Assembly: GCA_024698065.1 (NCBI GenBank)
Contig: JAILRR010000094.1
Location: 1 to 28,444, forward strand
Length of the DNA: 28,444 nucleotides
Direction: 5' to 3'
Source of the DNA: Bacilli bacterium
Lineage (GTDB): Bacteria; Bacillota_I; Bacilli_A; RFN20; CAG-826
A model generated the notes under the pieces. The model worked only from the letters and a program-made list of their open reading frames with translations. It was not told where the DNA came from and searched no databases. Shown here one piece after another: positions 13,872-20,751 of this stretch. The position numbers were made by a program, and so were the translations under genes. Every line of letters starts with the position of its first letter. The stretch's first letter is position 1.

Positions 13872-14624
13872 ATGCATAAGAATATCGGTCGTTTGAAAGA
13901 AGATGAATTTGTCTACGCTCTAAACAACAAAAAGGCAGGAGAACTATCTCACAACATGAAGCACATCTTGCGTGAGATGTTCGGCTTTTTCGAAGAAAGC
14001 GACATCGTTAAGTGTGGTCTTGTGGAACATTATCAGAAACCAGATTTCTATATTGAATTCAAAGGCCAAAAGAAATACGTATCTTTGAAAAGCGGCAGTT
14101 CAACTGTCGTCGCGGAGGAAGGAATAAAACAGTTCCTCGCTTACTTAAGAGAATGGAATCTATCGGTGGATGGCCAAAAAACGTTGCTTTACTACCACTT
14201 TGGGGACGGCACGATGGACGGATCTGGAGAAAAGAGGATGGATTATCGTGAGCTAATCCATAAACTCGCGCCAAGAATCGTCGAGCTCAACAAAGAGCTA
14301 AACAGCAATAAGAAGTTCGTTAAAGAATTCATCTACCGCTGTTTATTCAAAGGAACGCAGGAACGGAATGTCGAAGCCGATTTTATTTACCATGGAGATG
14401 TGAATTATGGCGTGGTCTGTAGTAAAGAACAGATTTTCAAACACGTCGACAGAAGAAGCTGGGACTATATGGATAATCTTCATATAGGGCCTATCCAATT
14501 CCGACCGCACGCCCGTTACGCAAATACGGAAATCAAAAGAGAGGAAAAACGCTGGAAAGTTGATTTTTGGTGGGCTAGATTGCCAGCCGATCTCGATTAT
14601 ATCGCTGAAAGATATGATGGCTGA
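13872..14624 (+). CDS. Hypothetical protein, possible PD-(D/E)xK-type nuclease
   Basis: 250 aa on the plus strand, alone between minus-strand genes. I do not recognise the family with confidence. PDFYIEFKGQ (57-66) followed by YVSLKSGSS (69-77) has the spacing of a PD-(D/E)xK nuclease core (Asp58, Lys73, with Ser71 where Glu/Asp is usual), like some type II restriction enzymes. There are no membrane segments or signal. The second half (about 150-250) is mixed alpha/beta with WDYMDNLHIGPIQFRPHARY. Good ribosome binding site GGAGG. No methyltransferase is nearby, which weakens a restriction role. It ends in TGA; no T-rich terminator follows, only a short gaacg/cgttc hairpin. Confidence 0.65.
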   Translation: MHKNIGRLKEDEFVYALNNKKAGELSHNMKHILREMFGFFEESDIVKCGLVEHYQKPDFYIEFKGQKKYVSLKSGSSTVVAEEGIKQFLAYLREWNLSVDGQKTLLYYHFGDGTMDGSGEKRMDYRELIHKLAPRIVELNKELNSNKKFVKEFIYRCLFKGTQERNVEADFIYHGDVNYGVVCSKEQIFKHVDRRSWDYMDNLHIGPIQFRPHARYANTEIKREEKRWKVDFWWARLPADLDYIAERYDG

Positions 14625-14676
14625 TTAGGAACGTTTTCCCGTTCGTAAGAGGTTTTTCTTTGTCTCTCTTTCCTCA

Positions 14677-14709
14677 CCTGGGGGTCGGGGGAGATCCACC
14701 TCCCAACCA
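14677..14709 (+). pseudogene. Degenerate copy of the 3' half of the initiator tRNA, inverted
   Basis: The plus strand here (cctgggggtcgg...atccacc...caacca) aligns with the 3' half of tRNA-fMet, which lies on the opposite strand 40 bp away (14784-14746). The anticodon-stem arm, variable region, T-stem arms and the CCA end are recognisable, but the T loop is shortened. It cannot fold as a tRNA. Confidence 0.45.
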
Positions 14710-14710
14710 A

Positions 14711-14736
14711 CAAAAAACGCTGAATAATTCAGCGTT
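14711..14736 (-). terminator. Terminator after tRNA-fMet
   Basis: A perfect 9-bp stem (14716-14724 with 14728-14736, 3-nt loop) followed by TTTTTTG on the minus strand. Confidence 0.85.
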
Positions 14737-14745
14737 CAATTTGTT

Positions 14746-14820
14746 TGGTTGCGGAGGGTGGATTTGAACCACCGACCCCCAGGTTATGGGCCTGATGAGC
14801 TACCACTGCTCTACCCCGCG
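14746..14820 (-). tRNA. Initiator tRNA-fMet (CAT)
   Basis: 75 nt on the minus strand with encoded CCA. Initiator hallmark: the first base pair is broken (C1 opposite A72). Anticodon loop CCCATAA, anticodon CAT. The anticodon stem is TCAGG/CCTGG, so the classical three G-C pairs next to the loop are reduced to two plus A29-U41. T loop TTCAAAT. Confidence 0.95.
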
Positions 14821-14850
14821 ATAATAAGTACGCCTTTTGAGCGCCCCAAT

Positions 14851-14879
14851 ATATTAATGGGTAAGCAAATGGAGGTCAA
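14851..14879 (-). promoter_or_regulatory. Promoter of tRNA-fMet
   Basis: TTGACC (14879-14874), 17-bp spacer, TAATAT (14856-14851), minus strand. It lies directly after the stop of the DUF2804 gene. Confidence 0.7.
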
Positions 14880-14884
14880 GCCTT

Positions 14885-15922
14885 TTACCAGCGGTTATAG
14901 ACTTTTTCGGCAAAACCAGGAGCATCTATGATAGCGATTTGTTTTTCGCTATCTGGAAGGCGGATTGTCCCGTTAAAAACACCAAATACCTGATTCTGAT
15001 TGGAACGGATAAGGAGAAGATTGCTGTCGCTATGACGGTTGATGATTGGGGTGAATTCCAGCTTGATGTCGCGTTTCTCGCTCCTGAATATCCATTTTTT
15101 CATGAAATCGTCATGACCTTTTGCATCAAGAGGTATGTCGAAACGGACGTCATCGAGCTTATAGGCATTGCCATCGACAAAGAGGATGTTCTCGGTAGCG
15201 GCTCTCGTATCACCAAAGCCGTATCCGAGATTCCAAGCGATCTCTTTGCCATCCTGAATGGTATTCATACTCGACCAATACCAGGTGTTTTTGTATGTCC
15301 AAACTCCTCTTCCCCAGTCAAGTGTGCCATATGTGTCATGGCTCAAATCAACGAAGTCATCGTCTAGTTTCGCATATCCTGTTGAGATGAGGAGATTGAT
15401 TTTCTGGTTGTAATAGAAATGCTTTTTCTTCGGCCAAGGCGTAGCGATGACCAAAGATTTGCCATTCAAGGTCTCATTCAATTTGATGTCGGCACGGAGT
15501 TCTTTCTCACCGGTGAAGTTCTTCCAGACAAGAAGGAGCCTTCTGACCGTCTCTCCTTCATGGATGAACTTCATCTCCACTTCTTTGTTACTGAAAGAAA
15601 CATCTCCTTCTTTGGAAGAAGATGGAAGGTTCGTTTTGCCAAAGGTGAAAGGCTTGAGGGTCATCTTCTCGACATAGGTTTTGGTTCTGAAATCGAAAAG
15701 AGTGGCGCTGGCCATCGCGTATAGGCCATTGTCAGCGATCGTCATCGCGATGCCTCTTTCTTTGTTGCCGACATAATAGTAATCCCATTCTTTGATGCGG
15801 GATTTGCCAGCTTTGATCATTTTCCTGTCGTATTCTTTGACTAGCGATAAGGCGTATCCAGCCTCATCAAGGTTCCCTTCTTCATTCAAAAGGGGCCCTT
15901 CTTTGAGAAGATGTTGTTCCAT
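14885..15922 (-). CDS. DUF2804 family protein
   Basis: 345 aa from the ATG at 15922, which has GTGAGGT five bases upstream; two in-frame GTG codons lie 12-15 bases further up. The family signature DWGRGVWTYKNTWYWSS and LGYGFGDTRAATENI is clear. There is no signal peptide or membrane segment; it is a beta-rich cytoplasmic protein of unknown biochemical role, common in Bacillota, with occasional proposed links to lipid or lipocalin-like folds. It is divergent from the DUF368 gene; the 90-bp gap holds a 7+7 bp inverted repeat. Confidence 0.82.
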   Translation of the reverse strand: MEQHLLKEGPLLNEEGNLDEAGYALSLVKEYDRKMIKAGKSRIKEWDYYYVGNKERGIAMTIADNGLYAMASATLFDFRTKTYVEKMTLKPFTFGKTNLPSSSKEGDVSFSNKEVEMKFIHEGETVRRLLLVWKNFTGEKELRADIKLNETLNGKSLVIATPWPKKKHFYYNQKINLLISTGYAKLDDDFVDLSHDTYGTLDWGRGVWTYKNTWYWSSMNTIQDGKEIAWNLGYGFGDTRAATENILFVDGNAYKLDDVRFDIPLDAKGHDDFMKKWIFRSEKRDIKLEFTPIINRHSDSNLLLIRSNQNQVFGVFNGTIRLPDSEKQIAIIDAPGFAEKVYNRW

Positions 15923-15941
15923 AATAGACCTCACCACTAAT

Positions 15942-15960
15942 TCTACTTTTTTTAAGTAGA
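15942..15960. promoter_or_regulatory. Inverted repeat between divergent genes
   Basis: tctactt-(5 T)-aagtaga, perfect 7-bp arms, between the DUF2804 and DUF368 starts. It could be a leader hairpin of DUF2804 or an operator shared by both genes. Confidence 0.4.
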
Positions 15961-16012
15961 AGTTCTAGAGAAAGCAAACACTTTTAGGACAAATTGAATT
16001 AATATAACTGGT

Positions 16013-16933
16013 ATGGAAAAGGAAACCGAAAAGAAGAATTTCTTAGTGGATACCCTCAAAGGGCTTCCTTTAGGGGTATCGGCAGCCGTTCCCGGTGTGT
16101 CAGCCGGAACGATTGCCATCATCGAAAGATGCTATGACAGAATCATCAGTTCAATCGCTGACCTCAAGAAAAGCTTCAAAGCCAATTTCCTTTCGCTCCT
16201 CCCCTTCCTTCTTGGATATCTCATAGGAGGTGCGCTTGCCCTTCTCGCCATCAAAAAGGGATATGAAGTAGCCCCATTTTCGCTCACTGGCTTATTCGCT
16301 GGTTTTATTATCGGCTCCCTTCCTTCGATAACCGTTGAGCTTCATAAAGGAAGTAGCGCTAAAGAGAAAGTTTGCCATATCGTCCCAATGGTGATTTGTT
16401 TCGTCGTGGCCTCGCTTCTAGGGATATTATCCGCTTTATTTAAGCTTGATCTCACCGCCGCTATGGAAGACCATTCATGGTGGATATATCCTTATGTCTT
16501 TTTAGCGGGCGCTTTAGGCGCTGGCGCGTGTCTAGTCCCAGGCGTATCGGGTTCGATGTGCCTTATGGTCATGGGCTTATACATCCCTCTTCTAGGCAAA
16601 CTAATCGGAAGTGGTTCTTTCTTCATGAATGACGATGTCCTTAACGGGGTCATCGTCGTCTTGGTCCTTCTTTTCGGAGCAATCACAGGTCTCATCGTCG
16701 CATCCAAAGGAATGAAATACCTTCTTGCCAAACATAGGGTCTCAACCTTCTATGCGATATTTGGGCTCATCCTCGGCTCACTTGTCAGCATGTTCATGAA
16801 TTCAAGCATATACCCCATCTACCTAGATGCCTCCCACCCTCTTTGGGATTACATCGTCGGCGCCTCTCTTTTGATTGGCGGAGCTCTTCTCACTTATTTT
16901 TTGATCATATTCTCCAACAAAAAACAAAACTAA
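16013..16933 (+). CDS. DUF368 / PopT-like polyprenyl-phosphate transporter
   Basis: 306 aa, about eight to nine hydrophobic segments. Two copies of the family motif, PGVSAG (27-32) and PGVSGS (176-181), sit in the two inverted halves. DUF368 members (PopT) were shown to return undecaprenyl phosphate from the outer to the inner membrane leaflet for cell-wall and surface-polymer synthesis; the assignment to this activity is by family. No Shine-Dalgarno sequence precedes the ATG; TAATATAAC lies just upstream, so the transcript may be very short-leadered. It is followed by a strong terminator. Confidence 0.86.
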   Translation: MEKETEKKNFLVDTLKGLPLGVSAAVPGVSAGTIAIIERCYDRIISSIADLKKSFKANFLSLLPFLLGYLIGGALALLAIKKGYEVAPFSLTGLFAGFIIGSLPSITVELHKGSSAKEKVCHIVPMVICFVVASLLGILSALFKLDLTAAMEDHSWWIYPYVFLAGALGAGACLVPGVSGSMCLMVMGLYIPLLGKLIGSGSFFMNDDVLNGVIVVLVLLFGAITGLIVASKGMKYLLAKHRVSTFYAIFGLILGSLVSMFMNSSIYPIYLDASHPLWDYIVGASLLIGGALLTYFLIIFSNKKQN

Positions 16934-16949
16934 GACGTTAATAGACTGA

Positions 16950-16981
16950 AATGGACGAAACCACCACCACATTCGTCCATT
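16950..16981 (+). other. 9-bp hairpin downstream of the DUF368 gene
   Basis: aatggacga (16950-16958) pairs with tcgtccatt (16973-16981) across a 14-nt loop rich in ccacca. There is no T run, so it is not a classical terminator; it may protect the 3' end. Confidence 0.45.
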
Positions 16982-17008
16982 GAGAGATCCCCTTTAGATC
17001 CCTGAAGA

Positions 17009-17048
17009 AAACCACCCTAGTTACTCCTTCACTACGGGGTGGTTTTTA
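17009..17048 (+). terminator. Terminator of the DUF368 gene
   Basis: An 8-bp stem aaccaccc/gggtggtt (17010-17017 with 17037-17044) with a 19-nt loop and a following T run. It lies in the 269-bp convergent region, which otherwise holds only the 16950 hairpin and the 17150 terminator. Confidence 0.75.
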
Positions 17049-17149
17049 TTATCCTCCAGAAAACGCCTCTAGAAACGCCTCATATTTGAAGACTTGTCTA
17101 TCAAGTCAGGATTTTATATGTCTTTATTAATAAACTTCCTAGGAGGCAC

Positions 17150-17179
17150 AAAAAAACGGACCCTCGCGAGAGGGCCCGT
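17150..17179 (-). terminator. Terminator after the large lipoprotein gene B
   Basis: A 10-bp stem with one mismatch (17156-17165 with 17170-17179, 4-nt loop) followed by seven T on the minus strand. Confidence 0.88.
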
Positions 17180-17202
17180 CATTTTAAGGTTAAACCTAGT
17201 TA

Positions 17203-19434
17203 TTAGGCGGCAGGAGTAGCGTCAATGATTTGGAACCAATCAATATCGGCTAAGACACTCTGATAACCTTCACTTTGACCTAATTGCTGGCCAACGAAGG
17301 AGATGGTGTGGACGCCGGCGGTGAGTTCCATGGTACTTGACTCAGCCTCAACCCAAGCGTTTGCGGAATTGAGAGTACCTTTGTTGGCGCCATCGACTTT
17401 AAGGTCTAAGCAGGCCTTTTCAGTGGTCATGTCAGACTTGATTTTAGCCTTGACTTTGACCGTGGTAGCAGCCGATAGCTTTACTCTATAAACGAGCTCG
17501 CCAGACATGTTGGAACGCTTGCTACCATTCCAGCCTTCTCTGAAGATAGCGTGGACATATTTTCCGCCTGATGCATTAGCATCATCTTCGACACTTCCGC
17601 TGAGGTCAGCCGGATAAGTAGTGCCGTCGGTGGTGTAATCGGTTTCCTCGCCGGTGTTGGTGAAGATCGTGTGTTTGACTGAGTAATCTTCAGCTTCAAT
17701 CTTGGCAGCGTGATTCGCATCAAAGACGATGTTGGTTGCAGGTGGCAGGTAGTTGCCAACTCTGACAAGACGGACAGCGTATACCCAGATGGCATAACCG
17801 TTGTTCATGTTGTGGATGGTTAAGGTTTCGGCTCCTTCATTGATCATGATGTTCGCCAAGGCCTTAGTGGTCCAAGCTTTGGTGGTTTCATTGATGCCAG
17901 TAGCGGCATAGTTGTCTTCGGCATTGCCGAGGTTTTCGTAAGCACCATTGTCAACCTTGACTTTGTACTTGTAGTCACTCTGAAGCTCTGCGGTGCCACC
18001 ATTGTTGGAAGCTTTGTCGCCTTTAGCGATGGCAGTTGCAGAATTCCAGTAGCCAGCGTTGGCGTTGCCGGAAGAGCAACGGGCTTCAAGATAAACTTCA
18101 TATTCACCAGAGGCGATGCCAGAGATATCCCAAACATCGTCGAACTTGTTGTCCTTACCTAATCTGGTTTTCTTCTCGTTATCACCGCCGCCAGTTTCGG
18201 ATGGAGCTAATTGACCAGAGGTGGCTTCAGTGGCGCGGAGTTCATAACCGGTGATATCGCCGTCAACACAAGTAATGGTACGGAGGGCGCTATCTTCGGC
18301 TTTTTCACCAGCGGTGATGGCGTGTTCGTGTTTGATATAGAGACCGCAGTTACCATAGAGGTCGGCTTCAGCAGTCTTGCTGCTGTCAGCGAATGGAACA
18401 TATTTCTTGGTGCCGTTGATGACTGCAGGACCATTGATAACGGCGTCCATCTTTGTGTCAACATCACTGTCACCATTTAGGTTGATCTTGATGTTGTATC
18501 CGCCAATTGGTAAATCGGTAACATCGACCTTAATGAGGGCATTACCGCCTTCGACAGCGACGGTGACCAAATCAGTCTTGGTGGAGCTTCCCATGACGTT
18601 CTTCTTCCAGCCGCCACCAAGTCCATCGTTGATGTGCTCGTACTGCAAGTACGGATGCATCGCAAGGAAGTCAGCCTCACTTAGTTTGTTTGTATTGATG
18701 GCGCCACCGATGGTGTGGATGACGTGTTTAACGTCTTCAACTTCGACAATCTCGACTTTGGAGATGGTTAATTCGACTGGTGGAAGTTCATCAGCGGCGA
18801 TGGTGCCATTGTGAGATCTGACTGAGATTCTATAGTCAGAGGTCTTAACTTTACCAGTACCATAAGTGATACCGGTTGCTTGCTGTCCGCCAACAGCGGC
18901 GTAGTAACCTTTTGGACCACACATAGCCGTGTATGTGCCACCAGCCCAGGTGACGCCACTAAGGTCGACCTTAAGCTCGAAGGTGCCGGCAGTAGCGTTG
19001 ACGGTTGGAGCATACTTATAATCAGCATCGGCTGGGGTTGCGGAACCCATGATGTACTGAGCAGTCTCGCCGCTAGCAACTTCGCTCTGGACAAGACCGA
19101 AGGCCATCTTCATGGCATCTGCGTTCGCGAAGCCAGAGATAGTACCGGTGATTTTGGCAGTAACTTTGTTGCTTTCTTCAATGATGTCGATACCAGTGAA
19201 AGCGACGGCAGCCTCAACAGTCTGGGAACCAGCTGGCGTGGAATCTCCGGCTGGGGTTGACTGAGATGTGACACTCTCCGAAGCACCACCTTCGGATGCG
19301 GCCGGGGTTGACTGAGTCTGCGAAGTCGGAGGCGTCACGCTCTCCGAGGCTTTTGATTCGACTGGAGGCTTTTGGCACGAGGCAAGCAAAAGAGCAGCAG
19401 AGAGAATCATGACTTTTGAAAGATTTTTCTTCAT
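17203..19434 (-). CDS. Large secreted lipoprotein B with CBM-like modules
   Basis: 743 aa from the ATG at 19434, which has AAAGGAGA 8-9 bases upstream and begins the signal peptide (lipobox LLASC, Cys20). An upstream in-frame extension to 19473 is rejected. Order: a Ser/Thr/Glu/Pro-rich linker with repeated SESVT and QSTPA (about 21-75); two Ig-like beta domains (about 80-225 and 230-365); a module starting KHEHAITAG and ending YAIWVYAVRLVRVG (about 385-580), shared with three other lipoproteins here; and a CBM6-like C-terminal domain (about 590-740) with IEAEDY, SGGKYV and DIDWFQII. No catalytic domain was found. Probable glycan-binding surface protein. Confidence 0.78.
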   Translation of the reverse strand: MKKNLSKVMILSAALLLASCQKPPVESKASESVTPPTSQTQSTPAASEGGASESVTSQSTPAGDSTPAGSQTVEAAVAFTGIDIIEESNKVTAKITGTISGFANADAMKMAFGLVQSEVASGETAQYIMGSATPADADYKYAPTVNATAGTFELKVDLSGVTWAGGTYTAMCGPKGYYAAVGGQQATGITYGTGKVKTSDYRISVRSHNGTIAADELPPVELTISKVEIVEVEDVKHVIHTIGGAINTNKLSEADFLAMHPYLQYEHINDGLGGGWKKNVMGSSTKTDLVTVAVEGGNALIKVDVTDLPIGGYNIKINLNGDSDVDTKMDAVINGPAVINGTKKYVPFADSSKTAEADLYGNCGLYIKHEHAITAGEKAEDSALRTITCVDGDITGYELRATEATSGQLAPSETGGGDNEKKTRLGKDNKFDDVWDISGIASGEYEVYLEARCSSGNANAGYWNSATAIAKGDKASNNGGTAELQSDYKYKVKVDNGAYENLGNAEDNYAATGINETTKAWTTKALANIMINEGAETLTIHNMNNGYAIWVYAVRLVRVGNYLPPATNIVFDANHAAKIEAEDYSVKHTIFTNTGEETDYTTDGTTYPADLSGSVEDDANASGGKYVHAIFREGWNGSKRSNMSGELVYRVKLSAATTVKVKAKIKSDMTTEKACLDLKVDGANKGTLNSANAWVEAESSTMELTAGVHTISFVGQQLGQSEGYQSVLADIDWFQIIDATPAA

Positions 19435-19458
19435 TAAAAAATTCTCCTTTTGAGTTTG

Positions 19459-19481
19459 CCAAAGGAAAGTCACTCCTTTGG
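19459..19481 (-). promoter_or_regulatory. 8-bp leader hairpin before lipoprotein B
   Basis: ccaaagga (19459-19466) and tcctttgg (19474-19481) pair perfectly around a 7-nt loop, in the leader just upstream of the AGGAGA ribosome binding site. Confidence 0.5.
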
Positions 19482-19503
19482 TCTTTTTAAATTTGTTGCT
19501 TCC

Positions 19504-19533
19504 ATTATGCCTTATTTATTTAAATAAATACAA
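19504..19533 (-). promoter_or_regulatory. Promoter of lipoprotein B with 18-bp palindrome in the spacer
   Basis: Minus-strand TTGTAT (19533-19528), 18-bp spacer, CATAAT (19509-19504). The perfect palindrome tatttattt/aaataaata (19513-19530) fills the spacer, a likely regulator site or a strongly AT-rich melting element. Confidence 0.5.
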
Positions 19534-19550
19534 CCTTTTTAAACAAAAAA

Positions 19551-19564
19551 TGTAACCGCTTACT
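19551..19564. promoter_or_regulatory. cre-like (CcpA/LacI-family) operator upstream of lipoprotein B
   Basis: tgtaaccgcttact matches the cre consensus TGWAANCGNTNWCA at all but the last base. It lies about 18 bp upstream of the -35. Catabolite control is inferred. Confidence 0.45.
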
Positions 19565-19639
19565 TTATCTTCGGAGAAGAAAGGGCATTTAATCGCTTTA
19601 ATTCTTTTTGATTGAAATAAAATGTCCAAAAAACCGCAA

Positions 19640-19674
19640 AAGAAAAAGCCAAGCCTTTTGTAGAGCTTGGCTTT
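19640..19674 (-). terminator. Terminator after lipoprotein C
   Basis: A perfect 10-bp stem (19645-19654 with 19665-19674, 10-nt loop) followed by TTTTTCTTTT-like sequence on the minus strand. Confidence 0.87.
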
Positions 19675-19687
19675 GTTTTCTTAGAGA

Positions 19688-20578
19688 TTAGGCTTTGGCG
19701 ATGAGGCGGACATACTCTAAGCCATAGAGACGATAGCCTTTGCCTGTGCAAACCATCGAGAAACGTGTAGCGCTTGCTGGGATGGTGATCTCACTCATGA
19801 TGCAAGTGAGATGGTAGGAACCACTAGAACCTTCGGCGGTAAGACCGGTGGTATCGTAGTCGCTCTTGATTGGGTTAGCTTTGACGGCGCTGTCGCCTTC
19901 GCCAACCTGCCAGTAGTATTTAGGAGTATCTGGATCAGAATTTTCTTCGCCACCCCACCAACTGACGTTTAAGTTAGAGGAGTTTCCACCACGGGCGCTG
20001 ATCTGGATGTCATATTTGCCAGCTGGAAGTCCAGTGCAATCCCAGACGCATTCGGTGGTTGAACCGGTGCCGCCCATATGGGTGTCATCCCAACTGGTAG
20101 CTGAAGTCTTATCGGCCCAGCTTAAGGTGTAGGCTTTGGCGGTACCAGAGGTCTCTTCTTGGAGAGCGCCGGTCTTGGTGCCAGCGGTCCAGGTATATTC
20201 AGACCAATGGGCATAGTAAGTGACGTTGGCGGTTAAATCGACGTTAGCGGCCGCGGCAGTTCCAGCGGTCTTGTCGGTGAACCAACCCTCGAACTTGTAA
20301 GCGCCTGGACGGGTGGCTGGGTCAGCGAGTTTGGTTAGTTTTTTGTTAACAGTCTTGACGGTTGGGTTGGTTGCAATGCTGTTTGTTGGAAGCGTGTAGT
20401 TAAGGTCGAAGGTGGCGGTGAACTCATCAGCTGGTTTGGAGCTAGATGCAGTCTTTGAGGCGGAGGCAGTCTTGCTGGTACTGGCAGATTGTTCCGCTGG
20501 CTGGCTGTCGGTTGGTCCACCACAGCTCACTAAGAGTCCGAGCGAGAGGAAGCCGACGAATAAAGCTTTCTTATTCAT
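19688..20578 (-). CDS. Secreted lipoprotein C: InlB B-repeat plus CBM-like module
   Basis: 296 aa. Signal peptide with lipobox LVSC (Cys19); a Ser/Lys/Thr linker (SKTASASKTASSSK); a Listeria-Bacteroides/InlB B-repeat (Flg_new) at about 52-126 with YKFEGWFTD and the closing VTYYAHWSE; then the shared module (about 126-296) starting YTWTAGTKTG, with LPAGKYDIQISARGG in the middle and YRLYGLEYVRLIAKA at the end. A surface protein, probably an adhesin or glycan binder. No Shine-Dalgarno sequence is directly before the ATG; AAGAAAGGA lies upstream of a hairpin. Confidence 0.8.
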   Translation of the reverse strand: MNKKALFVGFLSLGLLVSCGGPTDSQPAEQSASTSKTASASKTASSSKPADEFTATFDLNYTLPTNSIATNPTVKTVNKKLTKLADPATRPGAYKFEGWFTDKTAGTAAAANVDLTANVTYYAHWSEYTWTAGTKTGALQEETSGTAKAYTLSWADKTSATSWDDTHMGGTGSTTECVWDCTGLPAGKYDIQISARGGNSSNLNVSWWGGEENSDPDTPKYYWQVGEGDSAVKANPIKSDYDTTGLTAEGSSGSYHLTCIMSEITIPASATRFSMVCTGKGYRLYGLEYVRLIAKA

Positions 20579-20587
20579 TATGTTTTT

Positions 20588-20613
20588 ATCGCGTTAAAGC
20601 GCGATCCTTTCTT
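20588..20613 (-). promoter_or_regulatory. 5'-leader AAGAAAGGA motif plus hairpin before lipoprotein C
   Basis: Minus strand: AAGAAAGGA (20613-20605) directly abuts a perfect hairpin atcgcg/cgcgat (20605-20600 with 20593-20588, 6-nt loop); the ATG follows 9 nt later. Linear distance from the motif to ATG is about 27 nt, too long for normal use unless the hairpin folds. Confidence 0.55.
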
Positions 20614-20643
20614 TATGGGTTTATTATTTCAAAAAAAGAATAG

Positions 20644-20674
20644 ATTACAAGCCATTTTTCGTTAATTTTGTCAA
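20644..20674 (-). promoter_or_regulatory. Candidate promoter of lipoprotein C
   Basis: A perfect TTGACA (20674-20669), 19-bp spacer, TGTAAT (20649-20644), minus strand. The spacer is longer than ideal. Confidence 0.4.
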
Positions 20675-20703
20675 AAAATGGTAAAGAAAACTTTTTTATT
20701 AAT

Positions 20704-20733
20704 AAAAAAGCCAGATGAGATTAGTCATCTGGC
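20704..20733 (-). terminator. Terminator after phosphatase lipoprotein D
   Basis: A perfect 9-bp stem gccagatga/tcatctggc (20710-20718 with 20725-20733, 6-nt loop) followed by six T on the minus strand. Confidence 0.88.
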
Positions 20734-20751
20734 CTATAGGAGCAAGAGATG

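Noticed and set aside
14677..14820. tRNA half-copy and tRNA-fMet as att sites of an integrated element
   Set aside because: Integration makes direct repeats; these are inverted and only 40 bp apart, and no integrase gene is present.
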